Assembly: GCA_964036045.1 (NCBI GenBank)
Contig: OZ038398.1
Span: 31,193,380-31,257,379, forward strand
Length of the DNA stretch: 64,000 nucleotides
From: Eutreptiella sp. 'Long Island Sound 2002'
Lineage: Eukaryota; Euglenozoa; Euglenophyceae; Eutreptiales; Eutreptiaceae
Direction of reading: 5' to 3'
Shown: one piece after another, positions 10,376 through 21,700 of the stretch
Numbering within the stretch: the first letter of the stretch is position 1
How the letters are laid out: the number at the start of each line of letters is the position of its first letter
Notes under the pieces: model-generated
Told to the model about the DNA's origin: nothing
Seen by the model: only the letters and a program-made list of their open reading frames with translations
Databases searched by the model: none
Program-made: the position numbers and the translations under genes

Positions 10376-11350
10376 CGTGAAATCTGTCATTCTGGCGGCC
10401 CCCAGATGACAGTTTCAGGGTGTTTTACCCCCCCCCAAGATGGGAAATCTGTCATTCTGGGATCCCCAGATGACAGTTTCAGGGTGTTTTACCCCCCCCT
10501 GATGGGAAATCTGTCATTCTGGGATCCCCAGATGACAGTTTCTGGGTGTTTTACCCCCCCCCCCAGATGGGAAATCTGTCATTCTGGGATCCCCAGATGA
10601 CAGTTTCTGGGTGTTTTACCCCCCAGATGGGATTTCTGTCATTCTGCGATCCCCAGATGACAGTTTCAGGGTGTTTTACCCCCCCCCAAGATGGGAAATC
10701 TGTCATTCTGGGATCCCCAGATGACAGTTTCAGGGTGTTTTACCCCCCCCTGATGGGAAATCTGTCATTCTGGGCCAGATGACAGTTTCTGGGTGTTTTA
10801 CCCCCCCCCAGATGGGATTTCTGTCATTCTGGGATCCCCAGATGACAGTTTCAGGGTGTTTTACCCCCCCCCAAGATGGGAAATCTGTCATTCTGGGATC
10901 CCCAGATGACAGTTTCAGGGTGTTTTACCCCCCCCTGATGGGAAATCTGTCATTCTGGGATCCCCAGATGACAGTTTCTGGGTGTTTTACCCCCCCCCCA
11001 GATGGGAAATCTGTCATTCTGGGATCCCCAGATGACAGTTTCTGGGTGTTTTACCCCCCCCCAGATGGGATTTCTGTCATTCTGGGATCCCCAGATGACA
11101 GTTTCAGGGTGTATTACCCCCCCCTGATGAGATTTCTGTCATTCTGACGTCCCCCAGATGACAGTTTCAGGGTGTTATACCCCCCCTGACGGGAATTTTG
11201 CCATTCTGGGATCCCCAGATGGCAGTTTCTGGGTGGTTTACCCCCCCCAATGGGAAATCTGTCATTCTGGCGTCCCCCAGATGACAGTTTCAGGGTGTTA
11301 TACCCCCCCCTGATGGGAATTTTGTCATCCTGGCGTCCCCCAGATGACAG
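10376..11350. repeat. ~62-bp minisatellite, copy 1
   Basis: About 15-16 units of the type GATGGGAAATCTGTCATTC, TGGGATCCCCAGATGACAGT, TTCAGGGTGTTTTACC plus a C run of variable length. Unit length is 60-65 bp. The Ty3 element interrupts the array in its last units at 11350/11351, after GACAG. The array resumes at 22116. Confidence 0.9.
11346..11350. repeat. Target site duplication GACAG (left)
   Basis: GACAG directly left of the element is repeated at 22116-22120 directly right of it. Unit 2 has a single GACAG at 28063-28067. Confidence 0.9.
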
Positions 11351-11882
11351 TGAAAGTGCTGCCCTGGGTCGTTGTGGGTGCCGGAGGGCTCGGGGCCGGC
11401 AAGACCAGTGGGGCAGGCACGCGAGGAGTCTCCCTGGATGTTGTTATTGGGGTTGGAACCGGATACACGAACACCAACGGAGGCGAGAGCAGCGACAACA
11501 GAGGCAAGGTCCATGCTGATTGTGGTCCGGCAGAAAATCCCAGTCTATGAAGAAAATTGAGGGGAATTATTCTAAATACATCTGAGTGTCCAAAACTGTC
11601 CGCATGAATTTAAATAATCCATTTATGTAAAATTGTCTGGCCGATCTGGCCCGCGAGCGCGCGTCAGCGGCAAATGGCGATTCCAGCTAAAATAGCGGAA
11701 TGCGGCGGATTTACGGGAAATGGACCGCGGAATCAAATCCGGCATATCAGAAATATATAGGAAATATCCTGTGACTGAGCTGCGAGGCGGCAATTCCGCC
11801 GAAGCAAAGAAAATGACCAAAATGTAGCCAATCTGGGCAGAATGTCAGAAAATCTGAGCAGATGGGGCTAGCCGCACTTACA
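11351..11882 (-). repeat. 3' LTR of Ty3/gypsy element
   Basis: 532 bp, TGAAAGTGCTGCCC...CGCACTTACA on the plus strand, i.e. TGTAAGTGCG...CACTTTCA in element orientation. It matches 21584-22115 with one noticed difference. Confidence 0.95.
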
Positions 11883-11892
11883 CTCCCCCTCC
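11883..11892 (-). other. Polypurine tract
   Basis: CTCCCCCTCC on the plus strand reads GGAGGGGGAG in element orientation and abuts the 3' LTR. In LTR retrotransposons this tract primes plus-strand DNA synthesis. Confidence 0.85.
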
Positions 11893-13527
11893 AAAAACAC
11901 ACTGGGGTGTGTCGCTACGTCAACGAAGAACGTAGTGCGGGTAAGTCCCAGAAAAACATACAAATGTAGCCTCGATGAGGCGAAATCTGCTTGATCTGAC
12001 CTGAATTGGGCTGAATTGGCACTGAATCAGGCTGGATGAACCTGAAATGAGACAGAATGAGAAGTGACGAACAGTCCTCCGTGCAGTAAAACATTAGGTC
12101 ACGGGCTAAAAAGCATGTAAACGTATCGAGAATCGATACCAAACCATGCATTGGTTGAGAATGAGGTAGATTATTGATGGATTGAGTGGGGGGATCAAGA
12201 ATTGGAGTGACATCTCAGCGCTCTGGCACAGTTTCGCTGTCGCGGGCACGCTACGGTGTCCTCGCCGAACTCTACATCGTGTTATCCCGCTTTTCTCGTT
12301 CTGAAAAGTACAGCATGTGGCTCAGATTTGGCGCATCTGGTGGATGATCACAAGATTCAGCAAAAATGAGAATGAATTTGAGCAGAGATTGAGGGGATTA
12401 AGCAATCACAGAGAGGTTAAACAAATACACATGTAGTCTACAGACCCTAAGTGAACCACCGAAGGTAGAGATGTTCTTCTGTTCACTTAGATCTAAACAG
12501 ATCTTCGAGGAATGATGGGAGATGACAAGGCAATCAACCTAAATTGTCCTAACATGAATAAATTCCCTGAGATGAAGGTGAAATGAAGCGGAATGTGTAC
12601 AACTGAAACTACCAACACTTTCGTTTAGACTAAAGTAAATATATATTGTCGTTTATTCAGCTCAATTGTGCTTTCCGGCACGTTGGTTCGCGAGCATCTA
12701 ACAGATTCTATCAAAATGTGGATCATGTGATGATGCATCATGATGGGACATGCTGGCCCTGGATCCTTGGCATGTAACGCGCCGAAGGTTCGCTGAAGGC
12801 GCTTTACTGACAGTATATAACTGAGAGACACCGAATGTACAGTGGCGGTGGTGTCAATCGACTTGGACAAGGCCAATCTTTCGATGGAATCCCACAAGAC
12901 ACTTGGATTCACCATTCTCGACAGTTTCTGGTCGGATTGAGCTCACATTGGCGTGTGCCAAAAATACAACGAAGCTTACGGACTTCAGAGGTTGCTGTTA
13001 GAAGTCCCTAGAGCTCCTAGATGAAGATTGTCTGAACAATTGACGTCTGGGTTTCGTACAACAGTGGCAGAATGATGGACAAACCTGAGAAATTCAAGGC
13101 AAATTTGAGGATCCTGGATCTGAATCTGGACTTTGGCGTCAGCATCACAGCAAATGAAGGTGAGATCTGAGTTCCTGGCGTCGCCTCTAGGGCAGCCAGT
13201 ACTACAGGGGTTACCTGTAGAGGTGAATGTCGCTGGCCAGCGTTTTGATTATGTACATTTGCTTCCATCTGCACGAGTAGCCAAATTCCAAAGATGCACA
13301 GACCAACAGAGACAAGATTACCCCGAATCTGCCTGAATTAAGCCTGAGTTTGGTTTTTTCTGAACACGGCAGCACACTCCGTCAGCGTATCTACGCCTTG
13401 TCTGCCTAACGGAGACCAAAGAAAAGTTGATTGACGTCAAATTATCAAACATTCGCAGTTCTCCACATCATGACATAAACAGAAAGAATGAACAGTGGAT
13501 TGAGCAGAATGTGGTAGGATGGCTTCC
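11893..13527 (-). other. Non-coding 3' region of the Ty3/gypsy element
   Basis: About 1.6 kb between the pol stop and the polypurine tract with no ORF above 100 codons and no recognised domain. No envelope-like or other extra ORF is evident. Some chromovirus and Tat-type elements also have long non-coding 3' spacers. Confidence 0.7.
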
Positions 13528-16500
13528 TCAATTCGGCCAAGCACGAATACAGGTGACCACCAACCTGTCTGGTCGGGCCCTGGTACGGCTTGGGCGCTGC
13601 AAATCAGCGGCCGAACTCGAAGCTTGGTCCTCATTTGGTTCCTGGGCTGGCCTGACCGCAGGAGGGGGGATCGACGGATCAGCCCTGGAATGTGGCTGCT
13701 GAGGGCCGTAAAAGGCTGGATCTCGATTCACCACAGGTCGTTTTCCGTCGCTCTCCACTTGTCTGTCTGGTTTCGACAAACAATCTGTCAGGAGTACACC
13801 AATTTCGGGGTGCTTCTTTAGGAAGTCAATGAACCCCTTGGTGTATCCATGGACAAAAGATTGGGCTGGTTCCCAGTTGTTGTGACTGGAATCAAAGCCC
13901 CTCCACTCACACAGAAATTCCCATTCGCCCTTGGCGTCACGTCTTGCTTCAACAATCCTCTTGAGTTCGTACTTTCCCCCTTCGATTACCCGATCGGACA
14001 AGTGTTTTGCAGTCCAAAAAAGGGGTTTAACTCGATCCTTAGGGGAGGGGATCTCTCTCTTGAGGCGATCGCCCGAAACGTCAATTTCCCTGCTGACATC
14101 CACACGAATCCTCCACCTGTTCTCCCCAAGACGCGCTGTAACAGCAAATGGCCCCTCCCACAAGGGAAGAAGCTTGTCATCTCCGTCCAGGGTGGTTTCG
14201 GATTTTCGAAGCCAAACTCGATCATCGACTTCAAAATTGTGGGGGTTTTTTCGACCTTGATTTTGAACCCAAAGCCAGTCAGCTTGATGCTTTTCGATTA
14301 ATTTCGACACAGATTTATCTGCTCGTTGGACTTCGTCCAAAAACAGCGAAGCATCCTTACAGGGGCGAGGATTATTCAACGGCATGTTCCACCAACACTT
14401 CTTTCGTCCAAAGACAATTTCATTTGGAGAAAGGCCATGATACAAAGGCGTGTTGTGGTAACGGCGAAGCAATGCGAAGAGAACTTCCATCCAATGGAAA
14501 TCCTTTTCACTCGCGAGCTCCTTACGAAGCATATTAATTATTGAGCGGCCGGCTCTTTCGCCAGGCAGCGCTCGATGCGAGTGGATTTCACATCGGAGGT
14601 GGTGGATTCCAAGGCGAGCACACAATTCTCTCCACCATTCGGAGGTGTACTCTTTGCCTGAATCCGTGACCACCTCGGATGGGACGTCCCAGCCTCCCAT
14701 CCAGGTCTGCGCGCACCACTTGGCGGCAGCCTTGCCAGTCATCGACTCAATGTTGCAAGGCAACACTTGAATGTAGCCGGAATGACGGCACTGAATTAGG
14801 AGCACACCATTGACTTTTTTGTTAGTCCAATGGCACTCTTCGTCATCGAGCTCACCGAGATAGAAAAAATCACTCGTGACTCTGTTGAAGAGACGCTCCG
14901 GAATAGGATGAGGCCTCAGATGGCCGTGCTTCTTCGCGCTGGGGGGCGTCGAGACAGCACATTGGGCACATCCGGCAGCTACTTTCATGCAATGAGTGTA
15001 GAGCCTCGATCCAAACAACCTATGCTTAATCATCGACCACAGTCGACGGCCATGTGCGTGGGGGGACTCCCATTTGTGCCACCAGTTTAACACTCGGGGG
15101 GCTAGGGCGTCTGGCACACACAATTTACCCTCCATCCACAGCTTCCCCCCATCCAACGAGTACTCCGCAAAAATCCCATCCCTGTGAGCATCTTTGGATT
15201 TGACATTTCCAAAGACCTCTTTAAACATGGGATCCTGCAGGTAATCGGACGTCCAGTCACGGATGATCAGGGAATCCTTAGGCAGGGGTGGAGTTTTGGC
15301 CGGATCTCGTCGCTTAATGCCCTCGATCAACCGAAATCGACTTACTTGTCGGGTATAGTCAAACCGTTTCACACTCCCTGAAGAGGGATCGGTGACTTTT
15401 TCCACGACTTTCAGCGTTTTGGTGCAGATCTCGTGAGCATGCGCCGGATCTGTGATGGCCGTGATGTCGTGACACGGCAATGCGTGCTGTTTAACAGCGC
15501 ACTGCATGCATGCACGTCGAATGAGTTTCTTTTCTTCCTGATCCCATTCGATGATTACATGGCGGTCCTGCTCCGTACCATGGATGTTGGTACTTTGCAG
15601 CCCCTCTGAGGCGGGGTAAGCCCATCGGCTCAGAGCATCCGCTACCGTGTTGTGTTTTCCAGGCAGATACGACACATGGAGGTCAAACAGAGAGAGAAAT
15701 TCGTGCCATCTGGCCCGTCGACCAGCTGGGCTCGCGACAGTATCAATGTGTTCAGTGGCCCAATACTCCAGAGATCGATGATCCGTCAGGACCTCGACTC
15801 GATTGGTGCCAACCCACGATTGGTACTTTTTTAAAGCACAGATGATGGCGTAAGTCTCTTGCTCACGCGGCGACCATTGCATTTGGCGTGGAGCTAGCTT
15901 CCGAGACCAAAAGGCAAGAGGGTAGTGATCGCCGGTGGCTTCATCAACCTGTTCAAGAACAGCTCCGATCGCGTACCTAGATGCGTCGGTTCTAATGTAG
16001 AAGGGTCGGTCAAATTGGGGCACATGCAACGTGGCGACTTCGCAGAGGGCTGCCTTCAAGTGATGGAAGGCCTCCTCGCACTCGTCAGTCCACTTGACAC
16101 GAACCTTTGAACCTGCCTTGCCTGCATCTCTCCCTACCTTCAATAATTCAGTGAGGGGGGCAGCAAATTTGGCATAATTTGGCACAAAAGTGTGGTAAAA
16201 ATTGCAACAACCCAGGAATCCTCTCAACTCCGTGATCGTCTCAGGGCGCTTCCACTTCTGAATAGCGACGAGCTTCCCTGGACTGGGTCGTCGAGTGCCA
16301 TTCTCTAGGAGAGAACCACAAAATTCGACTGATTTTAAAAATAATTTTCCCTTCTTTGGCCCACAGATCAGCTGATTGGCGTCAAGAATGTCCAAAACTT
16401 GGTTCAGCTGCTTCTCATGTAGGGCCACCAGCTCGGCTTCGGTCAGTCCCTCCCCCTCCGTCGCGATGATTATGTCATCTATGTACACACTCACGAAGGC

Positions 16501-18711
16501 ACGAAGCTCCGGATGGGTTGTGAACAGCACATCCTCCATCATTCTTTGAAAAAATGAGGGGGCGTTCTTCAGCCCCATGGGCATGACGGTCCATTGGACT
16601 GGGCCACATGGCGTGCACATACAGGTAAGAGGTCTGCTGTCCTTCCTCAACGGCATTTGGTGAAAGCCGTGACGGAGATCCAGCACAGAGAACAAACGAC
16701 CTCTTGCCCTCTTGGCGATTTCCTCCTCAATGAGGGGCAGGGGGTGTGAATCCGCCTTGGTTTCGGCGTTGAGATTGCGAAAATCAACAACCATTCGCCA
16801 GCCATCAATGGTGTTCTGGTCTGCAGGCGGTGGCTTCGGGACTGTGAAGGGTGAACAGCACCATTCGCTGGTCATACAACCCTCAAGCCAACCAAATTCC
16901 CTGAGATTTCTCTCGATGATTTTTCTGAGAATCTCATGTTTGTGTCCATGATTTTCATAAGGGCGCTGTTTTTTTGCCTTGTACCCTTCACGAAGCTCGA
17001 TGAAGGCTTCACCGAACTGTCCACGGACAGGGGGGTCTTTGATCAACTTCCCTGAAAGGGTTGTGTCCTTCCGTTCCTCAAAAATCTTTTCTCTTGACTT
17101 GGAACACAATTCAGTGTCCACCTGATCGCCAGGAATTACTGTCGAAAAAACTTTGGCGACTTCTTCGGCTTTGGCAGGAAGAATCTTCTTACGGATGTCC
17201 CTAAACAGGTCCGTATCAACTGCCTCTTGAAGATAGGTGGGTCTTGTGTCGAAATCCCAGAGATTTTCCTCGTGATCCAGCTCCTCGAAAGGATCCATGA
17301 AAGCTTCCACAGGGGGTTTTTCATAAAAAACTCTGAATTTGCGGCGCGATTGGAGATTTTTCCTCGCCCGTGCACTGAAGATTCTTTTCGATGTCGACCG
17401 TATTGGGGAAGAGGGAGACGAGGCGGATCCATTGGACGTTGAATCACCTTGGGTATCTGACGGACAAAAATCAGAAAAAATAGATTCATCATCAGTACCA
17501 CGCTCAACCTCAGATTCAGACCCAACACAGGAATCTGTACTAGAATCAGCAGAATTAGAGTCAGAAAGCTTTCCATCCACCAGGAATGCAAGCGAACTCC
17601 AGGACCGCTGTGGCAGGGGACCTGTGTCGTCCCTGGCATACAGCTTAATCTTCCTGGGAAGTTCGATGTAATCTACACAAATGTCCTGTAATTCCTGAAA
17701 CCAAGGCTTGTCGTCCCACAAGGGCACAACTAAAATTGCCTGGGTCTTATCTTGCTTGATTTTGTGGATGACCTGCTGGATTAAGTGAAACGGAGGATTA
17801 ATCCACAACTTCTTGTCCCATTTGTGGGTCCAAGCGTCGCTGAAGTGCTTGTCAAAGCGCTTGTTCATACGATTAGCAAAGGCATCATACTGTGGCCAAA
17901 AGGAGTGATGTTCATGGAAGTATTCACAAATTGCATCGCGCCATTTGTCGACAACTCTGTAGGATGAAGAGTGCCAGCGCGAAGGGCGTCGTGGCTGGGA
18001 GTCCCTACGAAGACATTCTAACTCTTGGGAATAATCGGCACTCCCATTCACCTCCGCAATGGTGACATCTTCACCAAATTTTGGTGTCACTTTTTGCTTC
18101 AAAAATTCTTCTGCACTTTTAAACCCTGCGTGCAAAAAACGAAACTCAGGACGCTCCAAAGGACCTGACTCCAGCAAAAAACAACGACGATGACCTACGG
18201 GCGCTACCCTGTTCTTACGAAGCCAAGGATGCCCCAAATAAAGGTCATATTTTATGTCAGCACGATAGAAGTAGTCATCCTTAAGGACAACTTCTTCCAC
18301 ATTTTGCTCTTCCCAAAGGTCTTGAGCGACCAAATGGGTGGATATATAACAACCGCGTTGCCCACCTGCGAGAGAATGTCCAGAAACTCCCTCGAGGGTA
18401 ACAGGATGAGGCGATTCAAACACGCAGTCGTCGGGTAAGAATGCATTGGATTGGAGATTTACCTCTGATCCATTATCACACAAACAAGTGGCGAGGTGGA
18501 AATTTCCCTTGCAATCAGAGACCCACAGCTTTGTGACAAACTGACGAGCCCTGTGCTTGGACTGTACACCAACCTCGTCCACTACAACAGAAGGATCCGC
18601 TGCCGGATCCAGGGGAGAGGAGACAAGCGACCCTACATCAAGTAATGGTCGATCAGGAATTTGGGGATCATGCCTGAAATCGCCTGGGGAGGGGCGATTT
18701 TCGTGGCTCCC
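13528..18711 (-). CDS. pol: Ty3/gypsy Pol polyprotein (reached through gag UAG)
   Basis: The frame is open from the codon after the gag UAG (18712-18714) to a stop at 13528; a GTG lies at 18582, so translation probably enters by readthrough. Residues are counted from that GTG. Protease near 30-135 with DNGS at 36-39, where most relatives have D-S/T-G, and a LGHPWL block at 116-121. Methyltransferase-like module 210-340 with WINPPF at 260-265. Acidic Ser-rich linker 340-400. Reverse transcriptase 560-780 with YIDD at 700-703. RNase H with D866, D934 and D982. Integrase: zinc-binding His residues near 1169-1177 with C1205/C1208, then D1238, D1307 and E1342 (34 residues between the last two). 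Chromodomain about 1538-1582 (EWEFLCEWRGF...NNWEP). The enzymes copy the element RNA and insert the cDNA; a chromodomain usually directs integration to marked chromatin. The protease N residue is the main oddity. Confidence 0.95.
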   Translation of the reverse strand, partial: GSHENRPSPGDFRHDPQIPDRPLLDVGSLVSSPLDPAADPSVVVDEVGVQSKHRARQFVTKLWVSDCKGNFHLATCLCDNGSEVNLQSNAFLPDDCVFESPHPVTLEGVSGHSLAGGQRGCYISTHLVAQDLWEEQNVEEVVLKDDYFYRADIKYDLYLGHPWLRKNRVAPVGHRRCFLLESGPLERPEFRFLHAGFKSAEEFLKQKVTPKFGEDVTIAEVNGSADYSQELECLRRDSQPRRPSRWHSSSYRVVDKWRDAICEYFHEHHSFWPQYDAFANRMNKRFDKHFSDAWTHKWDKKLWINPPFHLIQQVIHKIKQDKTQAILVVPLWDDKPWFQELQDICVDYIELPRKIKLYARDDTGPLPQRSWSSLAFLVDGKLSDSNSADSSTDSCVGSESEVERGTDDESIFSDFCPSDTQGDSTSNGSASSPSSPIRSTSKRIFSARARKNLQSRRKFRVFYEKPPVEAFMDPFEELDHEENLWDFDTRPTYLQEAVDTDLFRDIRKKILPAKAEEVAKVFSTVIPGDQVDTELCSKSREKIFEERKDTTLSGKLIKDPPVRGQFGEAFIELREGYKAKKQRPYENHGHKHEILRKIIERNLREFGWLEGCMTSEWCCSPFTVPKPPPADQNTIDGWRMVVDFRNLNAETKADSHPLPLIEEEIAKRARGRLFSVLDLRHGFHQMPLRKDSRPLTCMCTPCGPVQWTVMPMGLKNAPSFFQRMMEDVLFTTHPELRAFVSVYIDDIIIATEGEGLTEAELVALHEKQLNQVLDILDANQLICGPKKGKLFLKSVEFCGSLLENGTRRPSPGKLVAIQKWKRPETITELRGFLGCCNFYHTFVPNYAKFAAPLTELLKVGRDAGKAGSKVRVKWTDECEEAFHHLKAALCEVATLHVPQFDRPFYIRTDASRYAIGAVLEQVDEATGDHYPLAFWSRKLAPRQMQWSPREQETYAIICALKKYQSWVGTNRVEVLTDHRSLEYWATEHIDTVASPAGRRARWHEFLSLFDLHVSYLPGKHNTVADALSRWAYPASEGLQSTNIHGTEQDRHVIIEWDQEEKKLIRRACMQCAVKQHALPCHDITAITDPAHAHEICTKTLKVVEKVTDPSSGSVKRFDYTRQVSRFRLIEGIKRRDPAKTPPLPKDSLIIRDWTSDYLQDPMFKEVFGNVKSKDAHRDGIFAEYSLDGGKLWMEGKLCVPDALAPRVLNWWHKWESPHAHGRRLWSMIKHRLFGSRLYTHCMKVAAGCAQCAVSTPPSAKKHGHLRPHPIPERLFNRVTSDFFYLGELDDEECHWTNKKVNGVLLIQCRHSGYIQVLPCNIESMTGKAAAKWCAQTWMGGWDVPSEVVTDSGKEYTSEWWRELCARLGIHHLRCEIHSHRALPGERAGRSIINMLRKELASEKDFHWMEVLFALLRRYHNTPLYHGLSPNEIVFGRKKCWWNMPLNNPRPCKDASLFLDEVQRADKSVSKLIEKHQADWLWVQNQGRKNPHNFEVDDRVWLRKSETTLDGDDKLLPLWEGPFAVTARLGENRWRIRVDVSREIDVSGDRLKREIPSPKDRVKPLFWTAKHLSDRVIEGGKYELKRIVEARRDAKGEWEFLCEWRGFDSSHNNWEPAQSFVHGYTKGFIDFLKKHPEIGVLLTDCLSKPDRQVESDGKRPVVNRDPAFYGPQQPHSRADPSIPPPAVRPAQEPNEDQASSSAADLQRPSRTRARPDRLVVTCIRAWPN

Positions 18712-18714
18712 CTA
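18677..18714 (-). promoter_or_regulatory. Putative UAG readthrough signal between gag and pol
   Basis: Gag ends ...QYA then UAG (18714-18712), followed in frame by GGG AGC. Downstream, AAAUCGCC (18700-18693) pairs perfectly with GGCGAUUU (18684-18677), an 8-bp stem. The 8-nt loop contains CUCCCC (18691-18686), which is complementary to GGGGAG (18712-18707) overlapping the UAG. Murine-type retroviruses use a UAG-G context plus a pseudoknot for readthrough. Here one strand connector is only 1 nt, so both stems cannot form fully at once; a hairpin or a partial pseudoknot is more likely. Confidence 0.6.
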
Positions 18715-21700
18715 GGCGTACTGACCTCCAGCGGCTGCGTTAACATTGTGAACACAGCCTGTTTCGTCGATCCATTCATCTTGGAACGGATCATCCGCTG
18801 GATTCAGAGCATTTTCGACGTAATCTCGATCCGCATCAGACACCTGGTCTGCACCTGAGACCTGATCCACACGATGGTTTCCTTTTCCACGTCCACGGCC
18901 ACGGCCGCCGGATGATGGACCACCACCGTCGCCACGCCCTCTGCCCTTACCAGAGAAGGGGGTTCCCGAAGGACTTCCCTTACCTTTACCCTGTGATCCT
19001 GGAGCATTTCCTTTGTTTGTACCGGATTGAGGGGTTTGGCCTGGATTTCGATTTCCGCCTCCGGCGTTGACATTGGGACCTGTCTGGCCATTCGGCTGCC
19101 CACCGGAACCGGATGGAGTCCGATTTCCTTTGCCTTGGGACCCGCCAGGGCCTCCAGTATTTTTGTTCCCACCGGAGGGAGTCGAATTACCCTTTCCCCC
19201 CTTGGCACCATGCACCTGTCTGTCATTCCTGTCTGAATTCTGCGAATTACTGACATTTTCACCAATCACCTTGTGATCGTAAGCAGACCATCGGTGATTA
19301 GCAGTGGAATGCGTCTTAGCTCGGTTCGTAGAACCTAGAAGAAGACAGATGCTACAATGATCCTGAACATTCCGGGTGTCATTCACCTTTTTGTTGCCCT
19401 TTTGGGCCCCATTTTGGGTGTTTTGCTGGGTATTCTTGTTTCCCCCAAGACCCTCATGGAAATTTTGATTGGCGGCGTCAGCGAGCCTCTCAACCTCTTC
19501 CCACAGTTCCTGCGGAGTAAACGAAAACACCCAGTTCCTGGCCTTCAGGCGATGGCCGTGGAAACTTACTCCCCTATTGAGAACTTGGACAAACAAGTCC
19601 CGATCCTCGTGTTCATTAAACTTGATTTTCCACGTGTTTTCAGTGAATTTCACCTTGGTAAACGACGTGGGGGAGCACTTTTGAAGTGCCTCCCTGACGG
19701 TAAACCGGTTGGCCGAGGCGTCAAAGCCATCGATCTCCGCCCACCAGGTCTTGACCTTTTCTTCGGACTGTCGATTCCGAAGGGTGGCGGCGGTTTCTGA
19801 GGGGATCTTGTCAAAAATCAGATTTTTCAGCTCGGCACTGGAAAATTTTTCGCCTGAATGTTCAGATTCTTCTACGAGATTCCAGAAGCGCTGTCTCTTG
19901 TCCTGCACCTCGTGCAAGATTAATCGAGAGAACGAAGGAAAATTCTTCAACATCTGGTGGTAATGGTCCTCAGGCAGCCGGGATCCACGTACCTCCAACT
20001 GTTCCCACACCTCATCAAAGGTAAGGGGGGAACTTGAATCTTCACGATCACTCCAGGTTCTGAGCCAAGTGTTGGCCGGCGCTCCCTCAAGGCAGTCCAG
20101 AAGGGCCATCAGGAACTGATCATCCTGGAGTTTTTGAGTCTTAACCCACAGTTTAAATTCCCGTTGGAACTGAGGCCAACGTCTGGGGTTCCCATTATAC
20201 TTTGGTTGCTTGGCAACCTGACGAAGTCGCAATGATGTAGGATTAAGGAGTGAATCCAGCCCAACACCGGCCGTAATGGCAGACACCTTGGCGGCATCAT
20301 TAGCCACACCAGCTCCGGCGAGGGTCTGGGCGAGTAACATCTGGGCAATTGCATTGGAATCAACAGCAGGAAGGGTAGTACGGGAGGCAGTTCGTTTGGC
20401 ATTTTGAGCCTCATTCCTAGCCTTCACCGATCTACTCTGAGATCGAGAGATTGTAACCCTTTCTTTGAGCTTAGTCCTGCTGATCCTTGCGTCGGTGGTC
20501 TTAGAGTCCACCGAAGGAGCAATCGAAAAAATTTCTGTCGCCTCCTCCGACGGTTCTGTTGTTTGTTCCACCGATGATGCGCCCTCAGACCTCATGTGGG
20601 TCTTGAAAAGATCTTTAATTCCCAGCGTCTGAATGATGAGTTGCATCTGATCTTTGAGCAATTGGAGCTCAGTATCTCGCTGTGATCTGCAAGAGCAGTC
20701 GGCAGGACAGTACATACCGTGTCCTGAAGGGCCTGAGCAGGCCGTCGGACCGCTAATCTCAGTGGTTCGCAGCCAGGAGTCCACTTGGGGAGCTCCTTCA
20801 GTCCTAATTTCCAGGCTTGCCTGCCTAGCTGCCTCTAAGATTCCTTCCTCAACCGCGGCGGCTAGATCGTCGCGGATGGAAACAGAGGGATGAGGGGCGG
20901 AGGGCCCGGCAACCGGTGCCTTGGTCTTCTCCTTCGGGAAGGGGCTTGCCTCCCAGATCTGCAAGAAAATGGCAAAAGATTCATCTTCTTGAGAACACCA
21001 CCACATCCTGGTATTAATTTCTTCTTGAAGGAGGAAAAAATATTCAAATAAAAAATCAGAGGCGATTCTTTCTTGTCCTATCAGCTTAGACGTGGCTAAT
21101 AGACACAGGGCCTCAAGCGCCTCAAGGTTACGGGCCACTTCCGAAGACAAATGGTTGTCCCATTGTGCCCATGAGGCTGGTCGATTATAGGTAGGTACCT
21201 CACCTGGACCACCCATCTCAATGTCGTCAATGTCGGCGTCGATGGTCTTAAAATGTGGACATTGGTAGGGAGCATTGGTACCTGCCAAGTCCGTAAGCTC
21301 CACCGGAGCGTTGCCATTAGCGTAAGCTGGGAGATTCCAGCTGCTTGATGGCCAATTTCGACTGGGATCTTGATTGTAATCTGGGCCTCCACAGCTGCTG
21401 ATTTGTGTCCTTCTTGGGCAATTTGGGCTTGCGCAAGGCATTCCTCTCAAGGCCTCGTTCGCACAGCACCACGGGAGCGTGATCGTTACGTCTCCGGAGG
21501 TGGCGGAGTCTACGGGGCCGTACTGAGGGGCTAGCTGTGGTTGGGACACCAAAGGAACAACATTCAGGTAGCCTCTGCTACCATGAAAGTGCTGCCCTGG
21601 GTCGTTGTGGGTGCCGGAGGGCTCGGGGCCGGCAAGACCAGTGGGGCAGGCACGCGAGGAGTCTCCCTGGATGTTGTTATTGGGGTTGGAACCGGATACA

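Noticed and set aside
11290-11514. 74-codon minus-strand ORF sharing the Gag N-terminus
   Set aside because: It is the 3' LTR copy of the Gag start running into host minisatellite, not a separate gene.
18677-18714. Full H-type pseudoknot after the gag UAG
   Set aside because: One connecting loop would be 1 nt and cannot span a 6-bp stem; only a hairpin, a partial pseudoknot or alternating pairings are credible.
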